This document shows positions 1 through 10,255 of a stretch of 64,000 nt of DNA, in pieces (positions within the stretch are counted from its first letter, which is position 1; every line of letters starts with the position of its first letter). Below the pieces are notes generated by a model. It was not told the origin of the DNA. It did not search any database and worked only from the letters and a program-made list of their open reading frames with translations. The position numbers and the translations under genes are program-made. This stretch comes from an uncultured Pelagibacteraceae bacterium (lineage in GTDB: Bacteria; Pseudomonadota; Alphaproteobacteria; Pelagibacterales; Pelagibacteraceae): the NCBI GenBank assembly GCA_902573465.1, contig CACGJX010000005.1, forward strand, positions 19,110 to 83,109, written 5' to 3'.

Positions 1-23
1 CTTAGAACTAAAAAAAGAATTGT

Positions 24-623
24 CTAAAAAATAATATATTTTTTTCTATTTAATTTACTTTTACATTTCAATAATTGATTTCTGTATTTATTAGATTGTC
101 TCTCAACTTTTTTAGCTAATCCAATTACTTTTTTATTTTTCTTATAATTTTTATAATTTCCCCATCCTTCGTGATATGCAAGATACTGTTTGAATGCATC
201 TTTCTTTGATATCTTTAAGATATTTTCTGATTTATTTGTATACCATCCAATGAAGTCAACACTGTCTTTAAATCTTGCTCTTGTTGCTAATTTATTACCA
301 GTTTCTTTTTTATATTGCTCCCAAGTTCCTTTAACTGCTTGCGAATAACCAAAAGAACTAGAAGGACGTTTATAAGGTATCACTTTAAAAATTTTTTGTC
401 TTGCCGGTTTAGCAAGCCAATCAAAATCAGACTCCATTTTTATTATCGCTAATTGAATATAGATAGGTGTACCCCACTTTTGTTCAACTTTTTTTGTATG
501 TTTATACCATAGATATCTTTCACTAAAAATTGAGCAACTGTTAGAAGTGTTTGATGGAATTGATGAGCAGCCGATTGTAAAAAAATAAATAAAAATTAAT
601 AATTTATTTTTTAAATCTACCAT
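24..623 (-). CDS. Putative lipoprotein with lysozyme/SLT-like transglycosylase fold
   Basis: Signal peptide with lipobox-like FFTIGCSS; IIKMESDF and FGYSQAVKGTWEQYKKETG resemble lytic transglycosylase motifs. Confidence 0.6.
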   Translation of the reverse strand: MVDLKNKLLIFIYFFTIGCSSIPSNTSNSCSIFSERYLWYKHTKKVEQKWGTPIYIQLAIIKMESDFDWLAKPARQKIFKVIPYKRPSSSFGYSQAVKGTWEQYKKETGNKLATRARFKDSVDFIGWYTNKSENILKISKKDAFKQYLAYHEGWGNYKNYKKNKKVIGLAKKVERQSNKYRNQLLKCKSKLNRKKYIIF

Positions 624-999
624 ATTTATTTATAAAATTATTAAGAAGAATTACAACAATAACGCCCAATAAATTTCCAAATAAATCAGACCATTGAAAA
701 GTTCTTTCAGGTATAAATAAGTGAAAAATTTCAAGCGTGATAGAAAGAAAAATTAAATATAGTAGTAATAAGATATTTTTCTTGGAATTAGCAAAAGTTA
801 AAAAACCAATAATTGAAATTAATACAAATACATAAAAATGATTTGATGATATAACAAAATCTGGTGTTATTTGAGGTTGTATACTTTTATTGTCATAAAT
901 TATCCAGCCTAGTAGACTTCCAGGATATAGATATAAAATAATTAAAAGGATATTAATTAAATAAAATATTACTTTATATGTAGAAAAAAATTTTGACAT
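604..999 (-). CDS. VanZ-like small integral membrane protein
   Basis: Four hydrophobic segments; LEIFHLFIPERTFQWSDLFGNLLGV matches the VanZ-type motif. Confidence 0.7.
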   Translation of the reverse strand: MSKFFSTYKVIFYLINILLIILYLYPGSLLGWIIYDNKSIQPQITPDFVISSNHFYVFVLISIIGFLTFANSKKNILLLLYLIFLSITLEIFHLFIPERTFQWSDLFGNLLGVIVVILLNNFINKYGRFKK

Positions 1000-1044
1000 T
1001 TAGTTAAATGATTTTTTTTATAAATAATTTTTAGATATGACAAG

Positions 1045-1758
1045 ATGAGTTTTTTGATATTAGTAAGACATGGTCAGAGTATTTGGAATCTTGAAAAAAG
1101 ATTCACTGGTTGGGTTGATGTAGATCTCACAGATCAAGGTAAAATAGAAGCTGAAAAAGCTGGTTTGCTTATCAAAAATCAAAATATAAATATAGATTTT
1201 TATTATTCCTCATTTCAAGTGAGGGCAAACCATACTCTTAAAATAATACAAAAAGTATTAAAATCGGAAAAGAATTTTATAAGAGCGTGGCAACTAAACG
1301 AAAGACACTATGGTGAGCTTACAGGGTTGAATAAAATTGAGACTGCAAAAAAAATTGGTGAGGATAAAGTTTTTGAATTTCGAAGATCTTGGGATATAAA
1401 ACCTGGAAAACTAAGTAGAGAAAGCTCTTATCATCCACTAAATATTAAAACATATGAGAAAATACCCAAAGAGCTCGTTCCTGACACTGAATCTTTAAAA
1501 GATACATACAACAGAGTTTTGGAGTATTTCAAAAAGGAAATACAGCCTAAACTAATAAATAAAAATATATTAATTACAGCACACGGAAACTCCATAAGAG
1601 CTTTATGTAAATATCTGTTCAATTTAGATAACAATCAAATCACAAGTTTAGAAATTCCGACAGGAAATCCCTTAATAATCAATTTTGGTGAAAATTTGAA
1701 AATAAATGAATGTAAATATCTAGATAAAGAGAGATCTAAGAGCCTTTTAGTTTTTTAA
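1045..1758 (+). CDS. gpmA: 2,3-bisphosphoglycerate-dependent phosphoglycerate mutase
   Basis: LVRHGQSIWNLEKRFTGWVDVDLTDQG, LNERHYGELTGLNK, ITAHGNSIRAL. Confidence 0.95.
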   Translation: MSFLILVRHGQSIWNLEKRFTGWVDVDLTDQGKIEAEKAGLLIKNQNINIDFYYSSFQVRANHTLKIIQKVLKSEKNFIRAWQLNERHYGELTGLNKIETAKKIGEDKVFEFRRSWDIKPGKLSRESSYHPLNIKTYEKIPKELVPDTESLKDTYNRVLEYFKKEIQPKLINKNILITAHGNSIRALCKYLFNLDNNQITSLEIPTGNPLIINFGENLKINECKYLDKERSKSLLVF

Positions 1759-2425
1759 AAATTTCTAAGTTCGTTAAATGGTGAAATTTATTGGTGCTCT
1801 CAAATCCATTTAACTGTTGTTTCATTAATAATTTATTCCAAATTTCAGCAACTGAGAAGTTTTCTACTTCATATTCATTAAATAAGTTTTTATTCAAAAT
1901 TTGACAACCAGTATATATAAAGTTTTTTTCAAAACTTTGTTTAATTATATTATCTTCTAAATCAAAATCACCCTTTAGGTTATTATCAAAACTTAGTTTT
2001 TTATTAACTAATAAAAGAATATTATTTAATTTATTTTGAAAATAATATTTTTGCATATCATTAATTTCACTCACATGATTTTCATTCCAAATAGTATCAG
2101 GATTAAAAACAAAAAAATCTTCACAATCTGAGTGGTTGATCAAATTTAAAATTCCTCCACCAGTATCTAAAATTTCTTTACCGTCCTCTATAATTTTTAT
2201 TTTTACTGAAAAATTTTTATTTTTAAAAAAGTCAATAATTTGCTCACTTAAATAAAAAGTATTTAAAAAAATATTTTCGACTTTCAGTTTTATTACAGTA
2301 TTAATACAATCCTCTAAAATTGTTTGATTTTTGACTTGAAGTAATGGTTTGGGTTTTTCAAGTGTTAAAGGATTTAGTCTTTTGCCGAATCCAGCGCAGA
2401 GAATAAAAGCGTTATTAATTTTCAT
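1736..2425 (-). CDS. murU: Sugar-1-phosphate nucleotidyltransferase, MurNAc-1-P uridylyltransferase type
   Basis: ILCAGFGKRLNPLTLEKPKPLL signature; adjacent to an AmgK-like kinase. Confidence 0.75.
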   Translation of the reverse strand: MKINNAFILCAGFGKRLNPLTLEKPKPLLQVKNQTILEDCINTVIKLKVENIFLNTFYLSEQIIDFFKNKNFSVKIKIIEDGKEILDTGGGILNLINHSDCEDFFVFNPDTIWNENHVSEINDMQKYYFQNKLNNILLLVNKKLSFDNNLKGDFDLEDNIIKQSFEKNFIYTGCQILNKNLFNEYEVENFSVAEIWNKLLMKQQLNGFESTNKFHHLTNLEIFKKLKGS

Positions 2426-3360
2426 AAATTTTTTTTAAAATTATCATTTAGTAATTTTTTTAAATCTAAGAAAATTTCATTTTCATTAATTCTTAAAGAA
2501 ATCAATTCCCACGCATATGGTATTAATTTTAAATAACCCTTTTTTTTATCTCGGATTGCTAGACGTGTAAATATTCCAATTATTTTCAGGTTTCTTAAAA
2601 TAGATAAAATTTCAAAATCATTTTTTATTTTTTTTTTATCAATTTTTTTTTGAGTACCTATATAAAAATTAAAGATCTTTTTTTTAAGAACTTTTGAGGT
2701 TTTTAATCTTACATCATCGACTAGAGAAGCTAAATCATAAGCTCTATTTCCTATCAAAGCATCTTGACTATCAATTACACCTATTCTGTTATTAACAAGC
2801 ATTAAATTTGATACATGAAAATCCCTGTGTACAAATACATTTTTTTTCATCTTAAGACATAAAGATAAAGTTTTAATTATTTTTTTAAACTTTTTATTAA
2901 AGTCTTGTCTATTATTTTTTGACAAATTTTTTTTCACATACCACTCACAAAATAAATTAGCCTCCTGAATTAATATTTCATTTTTATAATCAGGTATTCG
3001 ATAATATTTATTTCTAAAATTTCTTATCTTTTTATCTTTTATTGACTGTATTTGATTAAGCAATTTTATTATATCTTTAAAATATAATAATTTTTTATTT
3101 TTACTTTTCTTTAAAATTTGAAAAATTGTTTTATTTCCAAAATCCTCAACTTCAATATAATTATTCTTATAATTCTCTTGATATAATTTTGGAGCTAGAA
3201 CTTTGTTTTTATTTAAAATCTTGCTAATTGCATCATAAACAAGGAGATTTTTAAATTTGTCCTTTTTTGCTTGAATTACAATAGAATTATAATAATTGGA
3301 TTTTTTTCTAAAAAACTTTCTATGTGACGCGTCTCCTTTTAATTTTTTAAGATTTTGCAT
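2422..3360 (-). CDS. amgK: Aminoglycoside-phosphotransferase-fold sugar kinase (AmgK type)
   Basis: VHRDFHVSNLMLVNNRIGVIDSQDALIGNRAYDLASLVDD (APH catalytic loop); pairs with murU. Confidence 0.75.
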   Translation of the reverse strand: MQNLKKLKGDASHRKFFRKKSNYYNSIVIQAKKDKFKNLLVYDAISKILNKNKVLAPKLYQENYKNNYIEVEDFGNKTIFQILKKSKNKKLLYFKDIIKLLNQIQSIKDKKIRNFRNKYYRIPDYKNEILIQEANLFCEWYVKKNLSKNNRQDFNKKFKKIIKTLSLCLKMKKNVFVHRDFHVSNLMLVNNRIGVIDSQDALIGNRAYDLASLVDDVRLKTSKVLKKKIFNFYIGTQKKIDKKKIKNDFEILSILRNLKIIGIFTRLAIRDKKKGYLKLIPYAWELISLRINENEIFLDLKKLLNDNFKKNL

Positions 3361-3370
3361 TTATCTATAA

Positions 3371-3826
3371 TTACAAATTTAAACCCTTAATTTTTAATAT
3401 TCGTTTCTTGTAATCATTTCCATATTCAAAATTTAATTCTATCAAATTTTTTGGTTTTGGTTTTATTTTTTGTGGCCATTCAATTAATGTAATAGCATTA
3501 GTAATATCATCAAATAATCCTAGATTTTGAATTTCATCTAAACTATTTATTCTAAATAAATCATAATGATTAATTTTGATTTGTTTAATTTGATACTCAT
3601 TTAATAAATTGAATGTAGGACTTGTTACTTCCGTTATTTTAAGTCCATTTTGTTTTTGAAAATTGTTGATTAGATATCTAATAAAAGTAGTTTTTCCAAC
3701 ACCCATCTCACCCACAAAAAAAACTACATGTCCTAATTTCAATTTCTTTGAAATCTTCTTAGCTAGTTCCTCTGTTTTTTTTTCTGAAGATAAATTGATA
3801 AAATCACTTTTAGTAGCGATAGGCAT
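3371..3826 (-). CDS. tsaE: tRNA t6A biosynthesis ATPase TsaE
   Basis: [15 protein letters not shown] Walker [17 protein letters not shown]. Confidence 0.92.
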   Translation of the reverse strand: MPIATKSDFINLSSEKKTEELAKKISKKLKLGHVVFFVGEMGVGKTTFIRYLINNFQKQNGLKITEVTSPTFNLLNEYQIKQIKINHYDLFRINSLDEIQNLGLFDDITNAITLIEWPQKIKPKPKNLIELNFEYGNDYKKRILKIKGLNL

Positions 3827-5096
3827 TAGGTTTGAAAGGTCCCTCTACTCCTACACTAATATAATCTGCTTGATCTTTTGAGAGTTTAGTTAATTTAGCA
3901 CCAACTTTTTTAAGATGAAGTGTAGCTACTTTCTCATCTAAATGTTTTGGTAAAACATAAACTTTATTCTCGTAATTTTTATGATTATTCCACAATTCTA
4001 TCTGCGCAATGACTTGATTTGTAAAAGAAGCACTCATTACAAAACTTGGATGCCCTGTAGCACAACCTAAATTTACCAATCTACCTTCTGCTAATAAAAT
4101 TATTCTTTTTTTGCTAGGTAATTCAATTTCATGCACTTGAGGTTTTACTTCAGTCCATTTGTAATTTTTCAAAGCTTCAACCTGAATTTCATTATCGAAA
4201 TGTCCGATGTTACATAAAATTGCTCTATCCTTCATGTCTCTCATGTGGTCAGCTGTAACAATATCTTTGTTACCAGTCGCAGTTACAACAATATCTGCTT
4301 TACTAATTGCTTCGTCCATTAAAACAACCTCATAACCTTCCATTGCTGCTTGCAACGCACATATTGGGTCCGCTTCAGTAACCAATACACGAGCCCCACT
4401 TTGTCTTAATGATGCAGCGCTTCCTTTTCCAACATCACCAAAACCAGCAACAATTGCAATCTTTCCTGACATCATTACATCAGTTGCTCTTCTAATTCCG
4501 TCAACTAAGCTTTCTCTACACCCATATAAGTTATCAAATTTTGATTTTGTAACAGAGTCATTCACATTAATTGCTGGAACCAACAAAGAATTTTCTTTCT
4601 CCATTTTATTTAACGCTTTTATCCCTGTAGTTGTTTCTTCTGAAACTCCTTTCACATCTTTTAATAAATCTTTATATTCATTATGCATCATTGCTGTTAA
4701 GTCACCACCATCATCTAAAAGCATATTAGGTTTCCAGCTTTTCTTACCTTCAATAGTTTGTTTAATGCACCAAACATATTCCTCTTCTGTTTCTCCCTTC
4801 CACGCATAAACAGGAATACCTGCTTTTGCAATTGCAGCGGCTGCATGGTCTTGGGTAGAAAAAATATTACATGATGACCATCTTACTTCTGCACCTAAAT
4901 CCACTAAAGTTTCAATTAAAACTGCTGTTTGTATTGTCATATGCAAACAGCCTATAATCTTTGCACCCTTTAAAGGAGATTTTCCAGCATACTCCTCCCT
5001 CAAAGCCATAAGTCCTGGCATTTCACTTTCAGCAATTGAAATTTCTTTTCGACCAAATTCTGCTTGTGACAGATCTTTTACTTTATAATCTTCCAT
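3810..5096 (-). CDS. ahcY: Adenosylhomocysteinase
   Basis: [39 protein letters not shown]-terminal KPNAYRY. Confidence 0.98.
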   Translation of the reverse strand: MEDYKVKDLSQAEFGRKEISIAESEMPGLMALREEYAGKSPLKGAKIIGCLHMTIQTAVLIETLVDLGAEVRWSSCNIFSTQDHAAAAIAKAGIPVYAWKGETEEEYVWCIKQTIEGKKSWKPNMLLDDGGDLTAMMHNEYKDLLKDVKGVSEETTTGIKALNKMEKENSLLVPAINVNDSVTKSKFDNLYGCRESLVDGIRRATDVMMSGKIAIVAGFGDVGKGSAASLRQSGARVLVTEADPICALQAAMEGYEVVLMDEAISKADIVVTATGNKDIVTADHMRDMKDRAILCNIGHFDNEIQVEALKNYKWTEVKPQVHEIELPSKKRIILLAEGRLVNLGCATGHPSFVMSASFTNQVIAQIELWNNHKNYENKVYVLPKHLDEKVATLHLKKVGAKLTKLSKDQADYISVGVEGPFKPNAYRY

Positions 5097-5158
5097 CGTG
5101 GCTCTTCTAGCAATTAAAAATTAATTAATCAATAAAACTCTTTAAACTTTTGGAAATT

Positions 5159-6682
5159 CTATTTCCATGCTTGCACCTTTTTATCTTGTCTATTAGATGC
5201 TTTGATTGTGGCATTATGTAAATCAACTAAATTTTTTACTATATTTAACCCTAGACCAGAATGCTGTCCAAATTTATCTGGTCTGTTACTGTAGAATCTT
5301 TTAAATATTTTATTCGTGTCTTTTTCTTTAAAACCCTGTCCCTCATCTAATATCTTTATGTATACTTTGTTATCATCTGATTTCGAAACTTGCACAATTA
5401 CATCTTTATCATCATCACTAAAAGAAATCGCATTATCTAAAAGGTTTGCAATGATTTGTTCAATTCTGTTTTCGATTCCATAAATTAAATATTTATTTTT
5501 ACCGTCATTTTTATAAGAAATATTAATTCCTCTTTTTACTTTATAAATATTATTAAAATCATCTACTACTGACTTAATTATTGGCTCAATATCTATTTTT
5601 TTTATTTTTTCTTTACTTAATGCAACTTCATCTTTTAACATTTGCGAGTAATCAGTAATCAATCTTTCAATTCTTTGCACATCATGGCTTAAAATATTAA
5701 TCAATTTAAGTCTTTGTTCAGAATCTTGTGCATCATGTAAAATTTCTGATGCGCTTTTTAATGATGCCAATGGATTACGAATTTCATGTACAAGATCAGT
5801 TGAAAAATTTTCTGCATGTGAAATTCTTTTTTGTAATTCTAAAGTCATATCATCCAAAGAATTAGAGAGCAAACCAAGTTCATCATTTCTTAGTTTTAAT
5901 GTATCTATATTTGTTTTTTTTGTGTCTTTATTTTTTATAATTTTGGTATAATTGACTAAATTTTTAATTGGTTTTAAAAAATATCGATTTAAGACAAACG
6001 AAAAAATTAATATTACGATACCAACTGCAATTGCAGTCCTAATTACAAAAGTTTTTCTTTCATCTATGGCAGCTTTTATATCATTGGCATTTTCTGTTAT
6101 TGCTAAATATCCTATATTTTCTCCGTCCTTCATTACGTTTTTGATGGTAGTCAATTTAAATTTATTAAATTCTTCCTCAGTAAATGTAAAAGGGATTCCA
6201 AAATTTTTAGACGTTGCGTAATTTAAAAGAACATCATTTAAAGATACATTATTTTCATTTCCAATATCTATATTTTTTTCTTCAGTGATTTTTTTTGTTG
6301 TTGTTGAGTCTAACACTTCTAACTCAATAGTATCCAACCTTTGCGAAAATGATCTTGGATCTAAGTCTAATGTATCTGTGTCTCCTATTAGATTAAGTTT
6401 ATTATCAAAAAATATTACTCTATCCAAATTCTGAAAAAGAAATCTAGTTGAAAACAAAAATTTTCTAATATCTTTTTCAACAAATTTTACATTTAATCTT
6501 GTTAGATTATCAATTGTATTATTGATAACCTCAATATGATTTGAGGATTTTTTTTTAATTAAATTTGGTTGGACATTTTTCAAATAAATGAATGTGAACA
6601 GGCCTATTATTGTGAAAAAAATAGAATTTATGAATAAAAATTTTTTTAAAATTGATAAGTTCTTAAGAAAATTGCTGAGCAT
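5159..6682 (-). CDS. chvG: Sensor histidine kinase ChvG-like; the annotated frame ends abnormally (see finding on 5142-5182)
   Basis: HAMP region, LVHEIRNPLASLKSASEIL, N/G boxes (LLDNAISFS, DEGQGFKEKD, SGLGLNIVKNLV); followed by a chvI-like regulator. Confidence 0.88.
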   Translation of the reverse strand: MLSNFLKNLSILKKFLFINSIFFTIIGLFTFIYLKNVQPNLIKKKSSNHIEVINNTIDNLTRLNVKFVEKDIRKFLFSTRFLFQNLDRVIFFDNKLNLIGDTDTLDLDPRSFSQRLDTIELEVLDSTTTKKITEEKNIDIGNENNVSLNDVLLNYATSKNFGIPFTFTEEEFNKFKLTTIKNVMKDGENIGYLAITENANDIKAAIDERKTFVIRTAIAVGIVILIFSFVLNRYFLKPIKNLVNYTKIIKNKDTKKTNIDTLKLRNDELGLLSNSLDDMTLELQKRISHAENFSTDLVHEIRNPLASLKSASEILHDAQDSEQRLKLINILSHDVQRIERLITDYSQMLKDEVALSKEKIKKIDIEPIIKSVVDDFNNIYKVKRGINISYKNDGKNKYLIYGIENRIEQIIANLLDNAISFSDDDKDVIVQVSKSDDNKVYIKILDEGQGFKEKDTNKIFKRFYSNRPDKFGQHSGLGLNIVKNLVDLHNATIKASNRQDKKVQAWK

Positions 6683-7389
6683 TAACTAACATTCCATCTA
6701 TATCCGCTTCCATATCTAGTTTCTATAGCTGAAAATTCAGGATCAACTTTTTTGAATTTTTTTCTAATTCTTTTAACGTGACTATCAATTGTTCTATCCT
6801 CAATATCTGTATCTTCTCTATAAGCTATGTCCATTAATTGAGCTCTCTCTTTTATAATTCCTGGTCTTTTGGCTAGCTCTTTTACAAGTAAAAATTCTGT
6901 GGTAGTCAATTTATCAGGCAATTGTTTCCCATTCCATTCGCACTCTAATTGGGACGGATCAAGTTTTAATTTTCCATGCGATATAATACTTTTATTTTCC
7001 TCAAGAGTTTCTTTGGAATCTTTTTTTCTAAGTTGAACTCTAATTCTTTCAATTAAAACTTTAATTGAAAAACCACCTGATTTTTTTACGAAATCATCAG
7101 CACCTAATTTTAGTCCTAGTAATTCGTCAATTTCATCATCTTTAGAAGTCAAAAAAATAACTGGTAATGAGGTTTTTTTTCTCAATTTCTTGAGCAATTC
7201 CTCACCGTCCATTTTTGGCATTTTTATATCAACAATAGCTAGATCCGGCGGTGTCCTTGTTAATCCAATTAATGCACTCTCTCCGTCAATGTAAGTCTGA
7301 ACTTTAAACCCTTCTTTTTCAAGAGCAATACTTAAGCTGGTTAAAATGTTTCTGTCATCATCTACTAGGGCAATCGTTTGTTTTTGCAT
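6682..7389 (-). CDS. chvI: OmpR-family response regulator ChvI-like
   Basis: Receiver DDDRNILTSL...VDIKMPKMDGEELL; C-terminal winged helix RTIDSHVKRIRKKF...RYGSGYRW. Confidence 0.9.
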   Translation of the reverse strand: MQKQTIALVDDDRNILTSLSIALEKEGFKVQTYIDGESALIGLTRTPPDLAIVDIKMPKMDGEELLKKLRKKTSLPVIFLTSKDDEIDELLGLKLGADDFVKKSGGFSIKVLIERIRVQLRKKDSKETLEENKSIISHGKLKLDPSQLECEWNGKQLPDKLTTTEFLLVKELAKRPGIIKERAQLMDIAYREDTDIEDRTIDSHVKRIRKKFKKVDPEFSAIETRYGSGYRWNVS

Positions 7390-7434
7390 ACTTAATTATA
7401 AAAATACTAAATTGTTCTAATTTGGGCAAATAAA

Positions 7435-10209
7435 TTAATGTAATGTACCCCAATTTTCTCCGGTGTTTAAATCTACTGTAAGAGGTATTGAGAAAGAATG
7501 TTGATCACTCTCAGCAACGCTAGACATTTCTTCAATTATCACTTTGGATATTTTTTTTACTTCATTTTTGGGACTTTCAAAAATTAGTTCGTCATGGATT
7601 TGAAGTAACATCTTTGTTTTGTTGAGTTTTTGCTCCTTTAATTTTTTATCAATTCTTATCATTGCTAATCTCATTATTTCAGCAGCAGACCCTTGTATTG
7701 GAGCATTAATTGCTGCACGTTCTTGAAAGTTTCTTACATTATAATTTTTATCATTTATATTTATAAAATGAGATCTTCTTCCAAAAATATTACTTACATA
7801 ACCGCTTTTTCTACAAAATTTAATTGTTCGATCCATATAAACTTTTATTTCGGGGAACTTTGAGAAATATGAATTTAGAAACTCTTCCGCTTCAAAATTA
7901 GAGACATTTATTTGCTTCGCTAATCCATACTGCGAAATTCCGTATATTATTCCAAAGTTTATGGCTTTAGCCTTTCTTCTTTGATCTTGATTCACCTTAT
8001 TAATATCAATATTAAAAATTTGGCTAGCAGTTAGGGAGTGTATATCCTCATTATTTTGAAAAGCTTTTTTTAATTCTTTAACATCAGCCAAATCAGCTAA
8101 AATTCTCATTTCAATTTGATTATAGTCTGCTGAAATCAAAATATTATCTTTGTCAGCAACAAAAGCTTTGCGAATATCTCTACCATCTTCTGATTTAATT
8201 GGAATATTTTGCAAGTTAGGATCACTTGAAGCTAATCGTCCTGTAGTCGTTGCTGCTAATAAAAAAGAAGTATGAACTTTTTTTGTATCAGGATTAATAT
8301 GTTCGGGTAATGAGTCTGAATAGGTATTTTTAAGTTTTGAAACTTGCCGCCAGTCCAGGACTAATTGTGGAAATTTATGACCTTTAAAAGCGAGATCTTC
8401 AAGTACTGAGGCACTTGTTGCAAAACTTCCCTTTTTAGTTTTTTTTAAGTCTGCAATCTTAAGATCATTGTATAAAATTTCACCCAGTTGTTTTGGAGAA
8501 GCAATATTGAACTCTTTCTTGGAGAGTTTAAAAACTTCTTTCTGAATTTTTTCAATCTTTTTTTCAAATTTGGTAGATAATGTTTTGAGAAACTTTTTAT
8601 CAACTTTAATACCCTGTATTTCCATATCAGCTAAAATTCTAAGTAATGGCTTTTCAAAAATTTCATAAATATTAATCATTTTTTCTTCTTTCAAACTTTT
8701 ATAGAATTTTTTATATAGTCTATAAGTTATGTCAGCGTCCTCAGCAGCATAATCTTTTGCTTTTTCTAAATCGACTTCACTAAAATTTATCTGTTTCTTT
8801 CCAGAACCAACTAATTCTTTGAATTTTATTGTTTTATGATTCAGATGAATTTCAGATAACGTATCCATATTGTGTCTATTTTTTCCAGCATCAAGTACGT
8901 AAGACATGAGCATGGTATCCTCCATCGCTGATACAATTATCCCATGATTAAAAAATACAATAAAATCAAATTTAATATTCTGACCTATTTTTTTAATACT
9001 TGGATCTTCAAGTAAAGGTTTTAATTTTTTAAGCACTATGTCTTTATCAATGCACTTTTTTGAATTATGTCCTATCGGTATGTAACAAGCTTTTCCAATC
9101 TTAGAGCTCAAAGATACTCCAACTAAATCAGCTTGATGAGGATCTAAAGAATTTGTTTCTGTATCAACTGCAACTTCTCCTATTTCTTCAGCTTCCTTAA
9201 TCCATTCATCAATTTTGTTTTGCTCTGTTATTAAAAAATAATTTTTCTTATCAATTTCAACTTTTTTTTCCTTTATCTGAGCATCCTTTTTTTCACCATT
9301 AAAATCTGGCTCTCCATAAGCAGAAATAGCAGAGCTAAGTAACCTATTAAACTCCATTTCTCGTAGAAATTTATAAAGTTTATCTTTATCAATTTTTTTT
9401 AATTCAAAATCATTTAGTTTCATTTCAATTGGAGCATCGTGCTTTAATGTTACTAATTTTTTACTTATTAAAGCTTTATCTTTGTTGTTTAATAAAGTCT
9501 CTCTTCTCTTATTTTGTTTGATTTCATCTGCTGATTTTAAAAGTGTCTCTAGATCACCATACTTATTAATTAATTCTGCTGCAGTTTTTACACCAATTCC
9601 TGGAACACCAGGAACGTTATCACTGCTATCCCCTGCTAGAGCCTGAACATCTATAACTTTATCTGGATCTACTCCAAATTTGTTTTTTACATCCTCATCA
9701 GAGATGAACTTATTTTTCATTGGATCAAAAATACGAACATCTTTTCTATACAATTGCATCAAATCTTTATCTGATGAAACTATTGTTACCTTTGCTCCTT
9801 TTTTTAAAATCTGATCAACATAAGTTGCAATTAAATCGTCCGCTTCATAATTAACTAATTCAACAGAGGGTAAATTAAAGGCTAAAACTGATTTTCTTAT
9901 ATATTCAAATTGTGGTGCTAGGTCATCTGGTGCCTCAGATCGATTGGCTTTGTAATCACTATAAATTTCATTTCTAAATGTCTTTCTAGCTGAGTCAAAA
10001 ATAACTGCAAAATGAGTTGGTTTTTGAAGATTTTGATTTGATTTCGAATCTTCAAGAAGTTTAAACAACATGCTACAAAAACCACTTACTGCTCCAGTCG
10101 GTAATCCATCACTTTTTCGAGTTAATGGTGGTAAGGCATAATAAGCTCTAAATATATAACCTGATCCATCAATTAGATAAAAATGATCTGTTTTTTGAAT
10201 CTTATTCAT
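7435..10209 (-). CDS. polA: DNA polymerase I (5'-3' exo, 3'-5' exo and polymerase domains)
   Basis: DGSGYIFRAYYALPPL; VAVDTETNSLD; SADYNQIEMRILADL; RRKAKAINFGIIYGIS; QIHDELIFE. Confidence 0.98.
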   Translation of the reverse strand: MNKIQKTDHFYLIDGSGYIFRAYYALPPLTRKSDGLPTGAVSGFCSMLFKLLEDSKSNQNLQKPTHFAVIFDSARKTFRNEIYSDYKANRSEAPDDLAPQFEYIRKSVLAFNLPSVELVNYEADDLIATYVDQILKKGAKVTIVSSDKDLMQLYRKDVRIFDPMKNKFISDEDVKNKFGVDPDKVIDVQALAGDSSDNVPGVPGIGVKTAAELINKYGDLETLLKSADEIKQNKRRETLLNNKDKALISKKLVTLKHDAPIEMKLNDFELKKIDKDKLYKFLREMEFNRLLSSAISAYGEPDFNGEKKDAQIKEKKVEIDKKNYFLITEQNKIDEWIKEAEEIGEVAVDTETNSLDPHQADLVGVSLSSKIGKACYIPIGHNSKKCIDKDIVLKKLKPLLEDPSIKKIGQNIKFDFIVFFNHGIIVSAMEDTMLMSYVLDAGKNRHNMDTLSEIHLNHKTIKFKELVGSGKKQINFSEVDLEKAKDYAAEDADITYRLYKKFYKSLKEEKMINIYEIFEKPLLRILADMEIQGIKVDKKFLKTLSTKFEKKIEKIQKEVFKLSKKEFNIASPKQLGEILYNDLKIADLKKTKKGSFATSASVLEDLAFKGHKFPQLVLDWRQVSKLKNTYSDSLPEHINPDTKKVHTSFLLAATTTGRLASSDPNLQNIPIKSEDGRDIRKAFVADKDNILISADYNQIEMRILADLADVKELKKAFQNNEDIHSLTASQIFNIDINKVNQDQRRKAKAINFGIIYGISQYGLAKQINVSNFEAEEFLNSYFSKFPEIKVYMDRTIKFCRKSGYVSNIFGRRSHFININDKNYNVRNFQERAAINAPIQGSAAEIMRLAMIRIDKKLKEQKLNKTKMLLQIHDELIFESPKNEVKKISKVIIEEMSSVAESDQHSFSIPLTVDLNTGENWGTLH

Positions 10210-10255
10210 TAAAATTTAATATAGATTAAAGATAAAAATAAGAGTATTATTTTTT

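Noticed and set aside
1-34. End of a plus-strand CDS (..LELKKELSKK*) at the left edge
   Set aside because: Reading frame 2 is open to a stop at 32-34, but 11 codons are not enough to support a feature.
5097-5150. Possible promoter or SAH/SAM-type riboswitch upstream of ahcY
   Set aside because: Only about 60 bp, very AT-rich, no recognisable aptamer; TTGATT-17-TAGAAG is too weak to claim.
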